This document shows positions 27,922 through 37,192 of a DNA stretch of 64,000 nt, piece after piece. How positions within the stretch are numbered: position 1 is the first letter of the stretch; each line of letters begins with the position of its first letter. The DNA is taken from NCBI RefSeq assembly GCF_040546595.1, contig NZ_JBEPOB010000001.1:2171001-2235000 (forward strand). The letters are read 5' to 3'. Below the pieces are notes generated by a model that was not told where the DNA came from, made no database searches, and was given only the letters and a program-made list of their open reading frames with translations. The translations under genes and the position numbers were made by a program. The stretch comes from Bosea sp. OAE506 (GTDB lineage: Bacteria > Pseudomonadota > Alphaproteobacteria > Rhizobiales > Beijerinckiaceae).

Positions 27922-29355
27922 ATGACCCAGCACTTCATCAACGGCCGCCATGTGGCGGGCCGCAGCGGCGAGACCATGGCCGTGCTGGCGCCGGCGACCG
28001 GCGAGGAGTTTACCCGCATCGCCTGCGGCACGGCCGAGGATATCGACGACGCCGTGAAGGCGGCACGCGCGGCCTATGAAGGCGCCTGGGGCAAGCTGAC
28101 GGCGGCCGAGCGCGGCCGGCTGATCGCCAAGCTCGGCCTCAAGGTGCTCGACAATTTCGACGAGCTCGCCCGCACCGAAGCGCAGGACACGGGCAAGCCG
28201 ATGGCGCAGGCCCGGGCCGATATCGAGGCGACCGCCCGCTATTTCGAGTTCTACGGCGGCGCGGCCGACAAGGTGCACGGGCATATCGTGCCCTTCCTCA
28301 ACGGCTACAGCGTCAACGTCATCCATGAGCCCCATGGCGTCACCGGCCATATCCTGCCCTGGAACTACCCGGCGCAGATGTTCGGGCGGTCGCTGACCGC
28401 GGCGCTCGCCATGGGCAACGCCGTGGTGCTGAAGCCGGCCGAGGAGGCCTGCCAGACGGCGCTGCGGCTGGCGGTTCTGGCCTCCGAGGTCGGCTTCCCC
28501 GATGGCGCGATCAACATCGTCACCGGCCGCGGGCACGAGGCGGGCGCGGCGCTCTCGGCCCATCACGGCGTCGACTTCATGTCCTTCACCGGCTCGCCGG
28601 AGGTCGGCAAGATGGTGCAGCACGCCTGCGCCGAGCATCTGATCCCCTGCACGCTCGAACTCGGCGGCAAGTCGCCCCAGATCGTCTTCGACGATGCCGA
28701 TTTCGACGCGGCGGTCCCGATCGTCTGCAAGGCAATCGTCCAGAACACCGGGCAGACGTGCTCGGCCGGCTCGCGCGTGCTGGTGCAGGAGCGCGTCTAT
28801 GACGACTTCATGGGCGCGGTGGCCAAGGAGTTCACCAAGCTGCGCGCCGGTACGCCTGAGATGGATCTCGATTGCGGCCCGGTGATCAACGCCAGGCAGC
28901 GCGGGCGCGTGCAGAGCTTCGTCGACCAGGCGCGCGAGGCCGGCATCCCGGTCATCGCCGAGGGCCAGATCGCGCAGGGCGTGCCCAATGGCGGCTTCTA
29001 TGTGACGCCGACGCTGTTCGGGAAGGTGCCGCGCGGCAACCGGCTCGAGCAGGAGGAGGTGTTCGGGCCGGTGCTCGCCGCCTTCCCCTTCAGCGACGAG
29101 GCGGATGCGATCAAGCTCGCCAACTCCACCGAATATGGGCTCGTCGCAGCGGTCTGGACCAAGGATGGCGGGCGCCAGCAGCGCGTCGCCAAGAAGGTCC
29201 GCGCCGGCCAGGTCTTCATCAACGGCTATGGCGCCGGCGGCGGCATCGAGCTGCCCTTCGGCGGCACCGGCAAATCCGGCCATGGCCGCGAGAAGGGTTT
29301 TGCTGCGCTGGAGGAGTTCGCTGTGACCAAGACGATCGTGCACAAGCACGGGTGA
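27922..29355 (+). CDS. NAD(P)-dependent aldehyde dehydrogenase
   Basis: This 477-residue enzyme carries the standard catalytic set: N148 (LPWNYP), E246 (LELGGKSP) and C280 (NTGQTCSAGS). It also has the GSPEVGK NAD-binding turn. It oxidises an aldehyde to the acid, and sequence style is close to the betaine/gamma-aminobutyraldehyde group. ATG at 27922 follows TTAGGAGAAA at good spacing. A palindromic element follows its stop. With the alcohol and short-chain dehydrogenases nearby it may form an oxidation pathway, but no substrate can be read. Confidence 0.88.
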   Translation: MTQHFINGRHVAGRSGETMAVLAPATGEEFTRIACGTAEDIDDAVKAARAAYEGAWGKLTAAERGRLIAKLGLKVLDNFDELARTEAQDTGKPMAQARADIEATARYFEFYGGAADKVHGHIVPFLNGYSVNVIHEPHGVTGHILPWNYPAQMFGRSLTAALAMGNAVVLKPAEEACQTALRLAVLASEVGFPDGAINIVTGRGHEAGAALSAHHGVDFMSFTGSPEVGKMVQHACAEHLIPCTLELGGKSPQIVFDDADFDAAVPIVCKAIVQNTGQTCSAGSRVLVQERVYDDFMGAVAKEFTKLRAGTPEMDLDCGPVINARQRGRVQSFVDQAREAGIPVIAEGQIAQGVPNGGFYVTPTLFGKVPRGNRLEQEEVFGPVLAAFPFSDEADAIKLANSTEYGLVAAVWTKDGGRQQRVAKKVRAGQVFINGYGAGGGIELPFGGTGKSGHGREKGFAALEEFAVTKTIVHKHG

Positions 29356-29367
29356 GGGGGCAGGGCG

Positions 29368-29444
29368 CGTCATGCTCGGGCCCGACCCGAGCATCTCTTG
29401 CCAGAGATTCTCGGGTCGGAGCTTCGCTCCGCCCGAGAATGACG
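29368..29444. repeat. CGTCAT...ATGACG intergenic palindrome after the aldehyde dehydrogenase
   Basis: The ends CGTCAT (29368-29373) and ATGACG (29439-29444) are reverse complements. Inside are ATGCTCGGG/CCCGAGCAT, CTCTTGCCAGAG and ATTCTCGGG...CCCGAGAAT, with a GGAGC-ttc-GCTCC tip. The three-hairpin design matches the livK-livH element. It separates convergent genes, so it could act as a two-way terminator. Confidence 0.75.
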
Positions 29445-29451
29445 CTCTTTC

Positions 29452-30576
29452 TCACATCATGATGACGTGCCGGATCGTGCGGCCTTCGTTCAATGCATCG
29501 AAGCCCTCGTTGATGCCGTCGAGCCCGCTCTGGCTGGTCATCAGCTTGTCGACCGGCAGCTTGCCGCGCAAATAGAGATCGACGAAGCGAGGGATGTCGC
29601 GCACCGGGATGCAGGAGCCGACATAGGAGCCCTTCAGCGTCCGCTCCTCGCCGACGAGACGCACGGGAGCCAGCGACAGGGTATGGGCGGGGTTGGCGAG
29701 GCCCGCCGTCGTGGTCGTGCCGCCGCGCCGCGTGATCTGGTAGGCGAGGTCGAGTGCCTTGACCGAGCCCGCCATCTCCAGCCCGTGATCAACGCCGCCC
29801 TTGGTCGCGGCGCGGATCGCCTCGATGACACCGGGGTCACCCGCGTTGAAGGTGTCGGTCGCGCCGAGATCCCGCGCGATGGCGAGCTTCTCCTCCGAGA
29901 GGTCGACCGCGATGACGCGCGAAGCGCCGCACGCGGCCGCGCCCATCAGCGCACTCAGGCCGACGCCGCCGAGGCCGACGACGGCGACCGTTTCACCGGC
30001 CCTGACCTTGGCCGTGTTCACGGCAGCGCCGACGCCGGTCAGCACGGCGCAGCCGAAGAGCGCCGCGATCTCATGGGGAATGTCGGCCTCGAGCTTGACC
30101 AGCGAATGGCGCGAGATCACCGCGTATTCGGCGAATGCGGAGACGCCGACATGGTGATGCACCGGCTTGCCATGGGCCGAGAGCCGGCGACCGCCGCCGA
30201 TCAGCTCGCCGATGCCATTGGCGGCATTGCCAGGCTCGCAAAGTGCCGGGCGGCCCTCGCTGCAGGGCGAGCAATGCCCGCAGGAGGGCACGAAGACCAT
30301 GATGACACGGTCGCCCTTCTTCAGATCCTGGACGCCGGGGCCGGGCTCGACGACCTCGCCCGCCGCCTCATGGCCGAGCACCATCGGCACGGGGCGCGGC
30401 CGGTTGCCGTCGATCACCGAGAGGTCGGAATGGCAGAGACCGGCGGCGCGGACCCGCACCAGCACTTCGCCCGGCCCCGGCGGGGTGAGCTCGACCTCCT
30501 CGATCGAGAGCGGCCGGCTCTGCGCGTAAGGAGCGGAGACGGGGCTGGCGTTCAGCACGGCGGCGCGGATCTTCAT
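29452..30576 (-). CDS. Zinc-dependent alcohol dehydrogenase (class III-like MDR)
   Basis: This 374-residue enzyme has catalytic zinc ligands C48 and H69-E70 and a later cysteine in LFGCAVLTGVG. The four structural-zinc cysteines C99, C102, C105 and C113 are present, with the GLGGVGLSALMGA Rossmann motif. It should oxidise a primary alcohol or reduce an aldehyde with NAD. ATG at 30576 is the family start. The longer frame upstream is not coding-like. It converges with the aldehyde dehydrogenase. Confidence 0.87.
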   Translation of the reverse strand: MKIRAAVLNASPVSAPYAQSRPLSIEEVELTPPGPGEVLVRVRAAGLCHSDLSVIDGNRPRPVPMVLGHEAAGEVVEPGPGVQDLKKGDRVIMVFVPSCGHCSPCSEGRPALCEPGNAANGIGELIGGGRRLSAHGKPVHHHVGVSAFAEYAVISRHSLVKLEADIPHEIAALFGCAVLTGVGAAVNTAKVRAGETVAVVGLGGVGLSALMGAAACGASRVIAVDLSEEKLAIARDLGATDTFNAGDPGVIEAIRAATKGGVDHGLEMAGSVKALDLAYQITRRGGTTTTAGLANPAHTLSLAPVRLVGEERTLKGSYVGSCIPVRDIPRFVDLYLRGKLPVDKLMTSQSGLDGINEGFDALNEGRTIRHVIMM

Positions 30577-30814
30577 GAAGGCGGTTCCTCGGCAGGCTTG
30601 TGTCGTTGCCGCCATCGGGCCGCAAATGGCGGGGCCTGTCAAAGATCGTTTCGCGATCCCCGGCATAAGCCGGGAGCATGCAGGCGCGCGGGCGTGCGGC
30701 CATAGCATTTCCGTCTGAGCGGGATCGCCAAATCGCATTGGCCGCGGGCATCGGGCCCGGCCAAAGATGGCGCTCCCAAAAACATGGCATTCCCAGGACG
30801 ACCGAGGACAGATC

Positions 30815-31561
30815 ATGAGACTGAAGGGCAAGACGGCGCTGATCACCGGCGCGGCGCAAGGGTTCGGGTTCGGCATCGCCGAGACCTTCGTGCGCGAGGG
30901 CGCGCGGGTGGCGCTGCTCGATCTGAATGGCGACAAGGCCAAGGAGGCCGCGCAGGCGATCGGCCGCCGGGCCTTCGCCGTGACCTGCGATGTGGGCAAG
31001 GGCAAGAGCGTCGAGAAGGCGGTGGCGCGCGTCATCGCCAAGGTTGGACGGCTCGACATCGTCGTCAACAATGCCGGCATCAGCCATCGCAACCAGCCCA
31101 TGCTCGACGTCACCGAGGAGGAGTTCGATCGGGTCTTCGCCGTCAATGTGAAGTCGATCTACCTGATGGCGAAGGCGACCGTGCCGCATTTCCGTGAGCA
31201 TGGCGGCGGCGTGATCCTGAACATTGGCTCCACCGCCGGCGTCCGGCCGCGTCCTGGCCTGACCTGGTACAATGGCTCCAAGGGCGCGGCGAACCTGCTG
31301 TCGAAGTCGATGGCGGTGGAGCTGGCGCCGGACCGGATCCGCGTCAATGCGATCGCGCCGGTGGCCGGCGAGACGCCGCTGCTGGCGACCTTCATGGGCG
31401 AGGACACGCCGGAGAAGCGCAAGGCCTTCACCGCGACGATTCCCTGGGGCCGGTTCTCGACGCCGCAGGACATCGCCAATGCGGCGCTGTTCCTGTGCTC
31501 AGACGAATCCGAGATGGTGACCGGCAGCGTTCTGGCGGTCGATGGCGGGCGCTGCGTCTGA
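30815..31561 (+). CDS. Short-chain dehydrogenase/reductase
   Basis: This 248-residue classical SDR has the TGAAQGFGFGIAE cofactor loop, NNAG, a Ser in NIGSTAG and the Y-N-G-S-K catalytic motif. It ends VTGSVLAVDGGRCV. ATG at 30815 is chosen because the family N terminus MRLKGKTALITG starts there. It is divergent from the zinc alcohol dehydrogenase and converges on the amine oxidase gene. The substrate is unknown. Confidence 0.88.
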   Translation: MRLKGKTALITGAAQGFGFGIAETFVREGARVALLDLNGDKAKEAAQAIGRRAFAVTCDVGKGKSVEKAVARVIAKVGRLDIVVNNAGISHRNQPMLDVTEEEFDRVFAVNVKSIYLMAKATVPHFREHGGGVILNIGSTAGVRPRPGLTWYNGSKGAANLLSKSMAVELAPDRIRVNAIAPVAGETPLLATFMGEDTPEKRKAFTATIPWGRFSTPQDIANAALFLCSDESEMVTGSVLAVDGGRCV

Positions 31562-31568
31562 GAGATCC

Positions 31569-31600
31569 GCGCCGGCGGCGGGAAGGCCCGCCGCCGGCGC
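31569..31600. terminator. Perfect 14-bp hairpin between convergent genes
   Basis: GCGCCGGCGGCGGG (31569-31582), loop AAGG, and its exact complement (31587-31600) form a very stable stem. It sits between the SDR stop and the oxidase stop. There is no T run, so termination would depend on stem strength or Rho. The symmetric position suggests it serves both genes. Confidence 0.65.
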
Positions 31601-32902
31601 TCAGGCCGCCTTGTCCTTCATGCCGCCATCGGTGAGGCGGTACCAGGCGATGATCGCCGAGACGTAGAGTTCGTTCAGCGCGTGCAGCGGCAGCGGCGTG
31701 ATCGGCACGACCGGGAAGGGCAGGCGGCCCTTGTCGCCGGTTGCGATGTAGGCCGCCATCGCCTTGCCCATGGCGCTCTGCAGCCCGACGCCGCGGCCCA
31801 TGCAGCCGATATCGACGAGCAGGCCGGGCTCGGGCTCGTGCAGATGCGGCAGGAAATCGCGCGTCAGCGCCACCCGGCCGCACCAGCGGAAGTCGAAGGG
31901 CACGCCCTTCACCTGCGGATACATCTTGCCGACGACGCGCTCGAGATGGGCCCAGTCGGACGCATCCTTCGGCTCACGGAAGGGGCCGCGGCCGCCCATC
32001 AGCAGCCGGTTCTGATGGTCCTTGCGGAAATAGAGCAGCAACTGGCGGGTGTCCGAGACGACCTGGCCCTCGGGCAGGATCGTGCCCGCGACATTGTCGG
32101 ACAGCGGTTGCGTGGCGACGATGAAGGAGTTCGGCCGGATCACGGTCTGGCGCAGCTTGGGTATCAGGTCGCCGGTGTAGCCGTTGGTCGCGACAACGAC
32201 GCGCGGCGCCGTCACCGTCGCGCCCTGGGTCGTCCGCACGGTCCAGGTCGCGCCACTGCGCGTGAGCGCTACGACCTTGCTCTGGCCGTGGATGGTGGCG
32301 CCGGCTGCTAGGGCTGCCTTCGCCAGCCCGCGCGCATAGGCCAGCGGCTGCACGCCGCCGGCACGCCGGTCGACCCATCCGGCGAGATAGCGATCCGTGC
32401 CGAGCAGGCTGCCAGCGGCGTCCTTGTCGAGGAACTGCGCGTCGACGCCGCGTGCTTGCCACTCGGCGGACCGGCGCTTGACCGTCTCGACCATGGCCGG
32501 CGTATGCGCGCCCTGAATCCAGCCGGCGCGCCGGTGCGGCACATCCATGCCGTGTTTCGCGATCAGGTCGAAGACGAGATCGGCGGTCGAGCCGACGAAG
32601 CCGATCAGGGCTTCGCCCGCGACGGGGCCGAATTTGGCGAGGATTTCGCTCGGATCATATTTGATGCCGGGGATGACCTGCCCGCCATTGCGGCCGGATC
32701 CGCCCCAGCCGGGCTCATGGGCCTCGAGCACCACGACCGAGACGCCGGCCTCCGCCAGATGCAGCGCCGTCGACAGCCCGGCAAAGCCGGCGCCGATCAC
32801 GCAGGCATCGGCGCTGACGTCCTGCGCCAGCGGCGGTGTCGGCGCGGCGGCCGGCGCGGTGGCAAACCAGAGCGAGGGGGCGAGCGGGAAGGGTTCGGCC
32901 AC
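31601..32902 (-). CDS. FAD-dependent amine oxidoreductase, gamma-glutamylputrescine oxidase-like
   Basis: This 433-residue DAO-family flavoprotein has the dinucleotide motif DACVIGAGFAGLSTALHLAE near residue 33. PGWGGSGRNGGQV follows, which is typical of PuuB and related amine oxidases. It should oxidise an amine or amino acid with oxygen. Directly downstream of a polar amino-acid ABC importer, it may use the imported compound. The final FRWCGRVALTRDFLPH also fits this subfamily. The exact substrate is not certain. Confidence 0.82.
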   Translation of the reverse strand: MAEPFPLAPSLWFATAPAAAPTPPLAQDVSADACVIGAGFAGLSTALHLAEAGVSVVVLEAHEPGWGGSGRNGGQVIPGIKYDPSEILAKFGPVAGEALIGFVGSTADLVFDLIAKHGMDVPHRRAGWIQGAHTPAMVETVKRRSAEWQARGVDAQFLDKDAAGSLLGTDRYLAGWVDRRAGGVQPLAYARGLAKAALAAGATIHGQSKVVALTRSGATWTVRTTQGATVTAPRVVVATNGYTGDLIPKLRQTVIRPNSFIVATQPLSDNVAGTILPEGQVVSDTRQLLLYFRKDHQNRLLMGGRGPFREPKDASDWAHLERVVGKMYPQVKGVPFDFRWCGRVALTRDFLPHLHEPEPGLLVDIGCMGRGVGLQSAMGKAMAAYIATGDKGRLPFPVVPITPLPLHALNELYVSAIIAWYRLTDGGMKDKAA

Positions 32903-32914
32903 GGGGCTTGCTCC

Positions 32915-33676
32915 TCAGATCGGACGCAGCACGCGGCGCAGGAAATCCTGTGTGCGCGGATGGGTCGGCGCGCTCAGCACCTCGCGCGAGGGGCCCTGCT
33001 CGACGATGACGCCGCCGTCGAGGAAGAGCACGCGGTCGGCGACCTCGCGGGCGAAGCCCATCTCATGGGTGACGACGAGCATGGTCATGCCCTCTTCGGC
33101 CAGGCTCTTCATCACCTGCAGGACCTCGCCGACGAGTTCGGGGTCGAGCGCCGAGGTTGGTTCGTCGAACAGGATCGCCTTGGGCTGCATGCACAGCGCG
33201 CGCGCGATGGCGACGCGCTGCATCTGACCGCCCGAGAGCTGGCCGGGATAGGCGTCCATCTTGTTGCCCAGCCCGACACGATCGAGCAGCTCGCGCCCGC
33301 GTGCCATCGCCTGGGCTACCGGCTCCTTCTTCACGAAAATCGGCCCCTCGACGACGTTCTCCAGCGCCGTGCGGTGGGGGAACAGGTTGAAGCGCTGGAA
33401 CACCATCGCCATCGCCGTGCGGATGCCGACGATCGAGGGCTTGTCGCGCTCGACGCGCTCGCCGTCGATCGTGATCGCGCCGCCATCATAGGATTCGAGC
33501 CCGTTGATGCAGCGCAGGATCGTCGACTTGCCGGAGCCGGACGGTCCGATCAGGCAGACGACCTCGCCCCTGGCGACGCTCGCCGTGATGCCCTTGAGCA
33601 CCGGAAACGAGCCGAAGCTCTTGGTGACGCCGGTGATCTCGATCATCGGCGCGCCCGCAACCGCATGCCTGGTCAT
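32915..33676 (-). CDS. Polar amino-acid ABC transporter ATPase
   Basis: This 253-residue GlnQ/HisP-type ATPase has Walker [10 protein letters not shown], signature [15 protein letters not shown], Walker [12 protein letters not shown] and the switch in VVTHEMGFA. Start and the permease stop overlap as ATGA (33673-33676). It energises uptake through the adjacent permease. The oxidase gene follows after 12 bases, so transport and oxidation are co-transcribed. Confidence 0.92.
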   Translation of the reverse strand: MTRHAVAGAPMIEITGVTKSFGSFPVLKGITASVARGEVVCLIGPSGSGKSTILRCINGLESYDGGAITIDGERVERDKPSIVGIRTAMAMVFQRFNLFPHRTALENVVEGPIFVKKEPVAQAMARGRELLDRVGLGNKMDAYPGQLSGGQMQRVAIARALCMQPKAILFDEPTSALDPELVGEVLQVMKSLAEEGMTMLVVTHEMGFAREVADRVLFLDGGVIVEQGPSREVLSAPTHPRTQDFLRRVLRPI

Positions 33677-34335
33677 CGCCGCGTCCCCTTGCCGAAGCGG
33701 CGTTCGAGCCAGCTCACCAGCGCCATCAGCGGCAGGCACATCGCCAGATAGAGCAGGGCGACCAGCGTGTAGACGGTCATGTTCTTGAAGGTCGAGGAGG
33801 CGATCAGCGTGCCCTGCAGCGTCAGTTCGGCCACCGTGATGGTCGAGGCCTGCGAGGAATCCTTCAGCATCATCACCATGATGTTGCCATAGGGCGGCAG
33901 CACGAGGCGGACCGCCTGCGGCAGGATCACCCGGCGCATGGTCAGGCCCCAGCCCATGCCGATCGACTGGGCGGCCTCGATCTGACCGTGGTCGATCGCC
34001 TCGATGCCGGCGCGGAAGTTCTCGGACTGATAGGCCGAATAGGCGATGCCGAGCCCGATGATCGCCGCCTGAAGCGCCGAGAGCGCGATGCCGAACTCGG
34101 GCAGCACGAAGTAGATGTAGAAGAGCTGCACCAGGATCGGGATGCCGCGCAGCGTGTTGACGACGATCTTGGCGGTTGTCGCCAGCCAGCCGATGCCGGA
34201 GACGCGCATCAGCGCCCAGACCAGGCCGAGCACGGTCGAGAGCGCCAGCGAGCCCAGCGCCACGATCAGCGTGAACTTGATGCCCTGCAGCAGCAGCGGC
34301 AGGAACTGGGTGGCGTCGCGCAGGAATGTTTGCAT
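33673..34335 (-). CDS. Polar amino-acid ABC transporter permease (HisM/GlnP type)
   Basis: This 220-residue permease has about five helices and the EAA loop [25 protein letters not shown] typical of polar amino-acid importers. Only one permease gene is present, so a homodimer is likely. ATG at 34335 begins the family N terminus. The longer frame upstream enters the palindromic repeat. Confidence 0.9.
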   Translation of the reverse strand: MQTFLRDATQFLPLLLQGIKFTLIVALGSLALSTVLGLVWALMRVSGIGWLATTAKIVVNTLRGIPILVQLFYIYFVLPEFGIALSALQAAIIGLGIAYSAYQSENFRAGIEAIDHGQIEAAQSIGMGWGLTMRRVILPQAVRLVLPPYGNIMVMMLKDSSQASTITVAELTLQGTLIASSTFKNMTVYTLVALLYLAMCLPLMALVSWLERRFGKGTRR

Positions 34336-34389
34336 GCGGTTCTTGGCGGTGGTTCGAAAGGATGTCGCGGCAGTCCGCCAACGACGGCA

Positions 34390-34491
34390 CGTCATCTCGG
34401 GCGAAGCGAAGCGAAGACCCGGGATCCATTCCGGAACCGTTCCGGCATGGATCCCGGATCGGCGCCGCTTCGCGGCTTGTCCGGGATGACG
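34390..34491. repeat. CGTCAT...ATGACG palindrome between binding-protein and permease genes
   Basis: CGTCAT (34390-34395) and ATGACG (34486-34491) bound a 102-base element. Internal pairs are CCCGGGATCCAT with ATGGATCCCGG, and TTCCGGAA next to GTTCCGG. It resembles the elements at 27768 and 29368. In the amino-acid transporter operon it lies downstream of the binding-protein gene and upstream of the permease gene, as the livK-livH element does. Confidence 0.75.
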
Positions 34492-34518
34492 GCTTTAAGG
34501 GTGGCTTTTGCTACCGAA

Positions 34519-35274
34519 TTACACGAGGCCCCACTTGGCCAGGATCTTGTCGACCGTGCCGTCGGCCTTGAGCTTGGCGAGGCCGGCATTGATCTTCTTC
34601 AGCAGTTCGCCATCGGTCTTGCGCACGCCGATGCCGACCGAGCCGGAGATCACGGGCTTGTAGGACTTGACGATCCGGACCTTGGGGAACTGCCCCTGCG
34701 AGAGGTTGTAGGCGATGATCGGCAGGTCGAAGACGGCGGCCTGAACGCGGGCGGCGTTCACATCGGCGAGGATGTCCGGCAGCGTCTTGTAGAGCTTGAC
34801 CTCCGAGAACAGGCCCGAGGTCTGCAGCTTGTCGACATAGGCCGTGCCGATCTGCACGCCGATCGTCTTGCCCTTGAGGTCTTCGAGGGTGACGTAGTCC
34901 TTCGTGTCGGTGGCCGGCACGATCAGGCCCTCGCCATAGGTGTAGATCGGATCGGAGAAGTCGATAACCTCCTTGCGGACCGGGGTGATGTACATCGCGG
35001 CGGCGACGATATCGACCTTGCTGCCGGTCAGGGACGGGATCAGCGTCGAGAACTGCATGCCCTCGACCTCGACCTTGAAGTCGGAGACGGCGGCGATCGC
35101 CTTGATCAGGTCGACCATCACGCCTTCGATGGTGTTGGTCTTGGTGTCGAGGAAGGTGAAGGGGCTGCCGGTCGGCGTCGAACCGACCTTCAGCACCGCC
35201 TGCGCCTGCGCCGGAGTGAGCCCGGCCGCGAGCGCGCTGCCTGCCAGCATCGACAGAAAGGTCCGACGTTCCAT
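34519..35274 (-). CDS. Polar amino-acid ABC transporter substrate-binding protein
   Basis: This 251-residue SBP_bac_3 protein has a signal peptide (MERRTFLSMLAGSALAAG, cut near AQAQ). The fold carries VMVDLIKAIAAV and SLTGSKVDIVAAAMYITPVRKEVIDFSDP, the classic family motif. It binds an amino acid or amine-like ligand in the periplasm. It is first of the leftward operon (binding protein, palindrome, permease, ATPase, oxidase) and divergent from an XRE-cupin regulator gene. Confidence 0.9.
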   Translation of the reverse strand: MERRTFLSMLAGSALAAGLTPAQAQAVLKVGSTPTGSPFTFLDTKTNTIEGVMVDLIKAIAAVSDFKVEVEGMQFSTLIPSLTGSKVDIVAAAMYITPVRKEVIDFSDPIYTYGEGLIVPATDTKDYVTLEDLKGKTIGVQIGTAYVDKLQTSGLFSEVKLYKTLPDILADVNAARVQAAVFDLPIIAYNLSQGQFPKVRIVKSYKPVISGSVGIGVRKTDGELLKKINAGLAKLKADGTVDKILAKWGLV

Positions 35275-35318
35275 CGCAAAATCCCCCGGTTGCGCATGTG
35301 GCTGAGTTGCGCGGTAAT

Positions 35319-35383
35319 TTTCATCTGCGTGAAGATACGAGCATAGGACAAACTTGTCGGCAAGCGATTTCACGTGCATGAAA
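35319..35383. promoter_or_regulatory. Paired TTTCA-N6-TGAA operator-like sites
   Basis: TTTCA-N6-TGAAG at 35319-35334 and TTTCA-N6-TGAAA at 35368-35383 agree at 12 of 16 positions, including TGC in the spacer. Their centres are 49 bases apart. The second site lies within ATTTCA...TGAAAT (35367-35384). Both are in the divergent region between the amino-acid transporter operon and the XRE-cupin gene, so they are good candidates for that regulator's binding sites. Confidence 0.5.
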
Positions 35384-35406
35384 TAGCGGCGACGAATGGA
35401 GCCTTC

Positions 35407-35997
35407 ATGAGCAGCCCTGCCGCCACGCCGTCCCGGCCGGAAGTCGATTCTGAGATCGGGGCCGGCCTGCGCCGCCTGCGCCGCGAGCGCCGCCTCTCGC
35501 TGGTCGATCTGTCGGGCCGGACCAATCTCTCGATCGGATTCCTCAGCCAGATCGAGCGCGGCAAGTCCTCGCCGACCCTGCGGGCGCTCGCCAGCATGGC
35601 GGATGCGCTGGGGGTGGGAATCGGCGATCTCTTTCCCAAGGGCGGCGAGGGGGCGGGGCCGCAGACCGCGACGATCGTGCGCGCAGGCGGGCGCAGCGAG
35701 CTGCAGCTCTGGCGCTCCGGCATCCGCAAGCAGCTGCTGACGCCGCATAGCGAGGGCGCCAAGCTCAGCCTCTATCTGGTCGAGATGGAGCCGGGCGCCA
35801 GCACGGGCGACGAACTCTACACCCATGGCGGCGAGGAAGCCGGGCTGGTGATGAGCGGCGCGATGAACCTCAGCGTCGAGCACGAAAGCTGGACACTGCA
35901 GGAGGGCGACAGCTTCCGCTTCCTGTCCTCGCGGCCGCACCGCTTCGCCAATGCGGCTTCGGGCGAGACACGGGTTCTCTGGGTGAACTGTCTCTGA
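35407..35997 (+). CDS. XRE-family regulator with C-terminal cupin domain
   Basis: This 196-residue protein has an N-terminal helix-turn-helix (about 20-75, with NLSIGFLSQIERGKSSPTL) and a C-terminal cupin_2 barrel. The layout matches PuuR/SutR-type regulators of amine and amino-acid use. ATG at 35407 has GGAG 5 bases upstream. A GTG 33 bases earlier would overlap the candidate operator. It probably represses itself and the divergent transporter/oxidase operon until a ligand binds the cupin. Confidence 0.87.
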   Translation: MSSPAATPSRPEVDSEIGAGLRRLRRERRLSLVDLSGRTNLSIGFLSQIERGKSSPTLRALASMADALGVGIGDLFPKGGEGAGPQTATIVRAGGRSELQLWRSGIRKQLLTPHSEGAKLSLYLVEMEPGASTGDELYTHGGEEAGLVMSGAMNLSVEHESWTLQEGDSFRFLSSRPHRFANAASGETRVLWVNCL

Positions 35998-36003
35998 AGG
36001 CGC

Positions 36004-36987
36004 TCAGAGCGGCCGGCGCGGGCTCGCCACGCCGAAATGGCAGATCGGCTCGCCGGGCTTGGCCGTGGCGCTCGGAAAGATGACGAAGCCGTCGCTCGGC
36101 GCGGTCACGGCGGTTCCATTGGCACGCTTCGCCAGCAGGGCGCCTGCCGGGACGCGGTCGCCGGTCTTCCAGCCCTCCGCCACCCGGTCGCCCTCCGCCT
36201 CGCAGATCACCACCTCGGTCATCTGGATCACGCAGGCGAGCGCCGGCGCCGGGGCGGGCGTGTCGATCAGGCCGAGATGGGCGAGCGTGTTGCGGATGGC
36301 GGCATAACCGATCTCGACGGAAGCCGGATCGTCATGCTGCCCGCATTCCAGCGTCACGCCATAGCCGCCGGCAAAGCGCATGAACTCGGTCGTGCCAAAA
36401 CCCTCGGTGACCGACAGCGGCGGCAGGTTCAGCCGCTCGCGCGCGGCGATGATCTGGACGTAGTTGTCGAGCCAGCCATGGATCGCGACGGGCACGCCGA
36501 GGCAGGCGGCGAGCGCGAGTTCCGCCGCGCCGTGCCGGAAGGGTTCGAGCGGGCCGGTGTTGTCCTCCGGGCCGAAGAAGACGAAGGGCTCGCCCTCGCC
36601 ACGGAAGGAATGGACGTCGAGCAGCACCTCGTGCTCGCGCAGCAGGGCGCAGAGCCTTCGGCCGATGCGGTCCTCGTTGTCGACCGGCTGCAGCCGCTCG
36701 CGCAGGTCGCGGTTGAGGTTGCGGTCTCCCTCGCGGGTGTTCTGGCGATAGGCCTTGGGGTTGGTCACGGGCACGAAGGTAACCTCGCCGCGCGCGATCA
36801 GCAGCCGGCCGGCCCGGCAATCCTCGACGATGCGCGCGATCGCCTTCGGGCCGCAGCTTTCATTGCCATGCACGGCGCCGAGCACGAGCAGCTTCGGCCC
36901 GGCCTGCAGGCCATGGAAGCGGATGCTCTCCAGCGGCGCGGCGTCGGCGGCGGGAACGGTCCAGGTGGTGTCGGCGGCGGCTGTCAT
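36004..36987 (-). CDS. AstE/AspA-family zinc deacylase
   Basis: This 327-residue metallopeptidase-like enzyme has the zinc ligands H40 and E43 (GAVHGNES) and H126 (LLDVHSF). The NPKAYRQNTREGDRNLNR loop for the carboxylate substrate is also present. A C-terminal beta-rich domain (about 235-320) resembles a barrel-sandwich. The family removes acyl groups from N-acyl amino acids or diamines. It converges on the XRE-cupin gene, so a role in N-acylated amine catabolism is a reasonable inference. Confidence 0.82.
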   Translation of the reverse strand: MTAAADTTWTVPAADAAPLESIRFHGLQAGPKLLVLGAVHGNESCGPKAIARIVEDCRAGRLLIARGEVTFVPVTNPKAYRQNTREGDRNLNRDLRERLQPVDNEDRIGRRLCALLREHEVLLDVHSFRGEGEPFVFFGPEDNTGPLEPFRHGAAELALAACLGVPVAIHGWLDNYVQIIAARERLNLPPLSVTEGFGTTEFMRFAGGYGVTLECGQHDDPASVEIGYAAIRNTLAHLGLIDTPAPAPALACVIQMTEVVICEAEGDRVAEGWKTGDRVPAGALLAKRANGTAVTAPSDGFVIFPSATAKPGEPICHFGVASPRRPL

Positions 36988-37192
36988 CGGTGTATCCGGC
37001 GGTTGCGAGGCTGGCGCCGGAGCGCCGCTGTATCAGGGCAGCCTCACTCGCCAGGTGCGTCGCTCCGCAGAAGAGGGAGGCTGCCAAACGATTCAGAGGT
37101 CGCGTGAGAAGGTCGCATACCGCGCCCCACAGCGGCCTGCCTATTCATTTCAGTCCAGCTGCTCGCGAGCGGGGCCAATTCCAACGTGTGCG

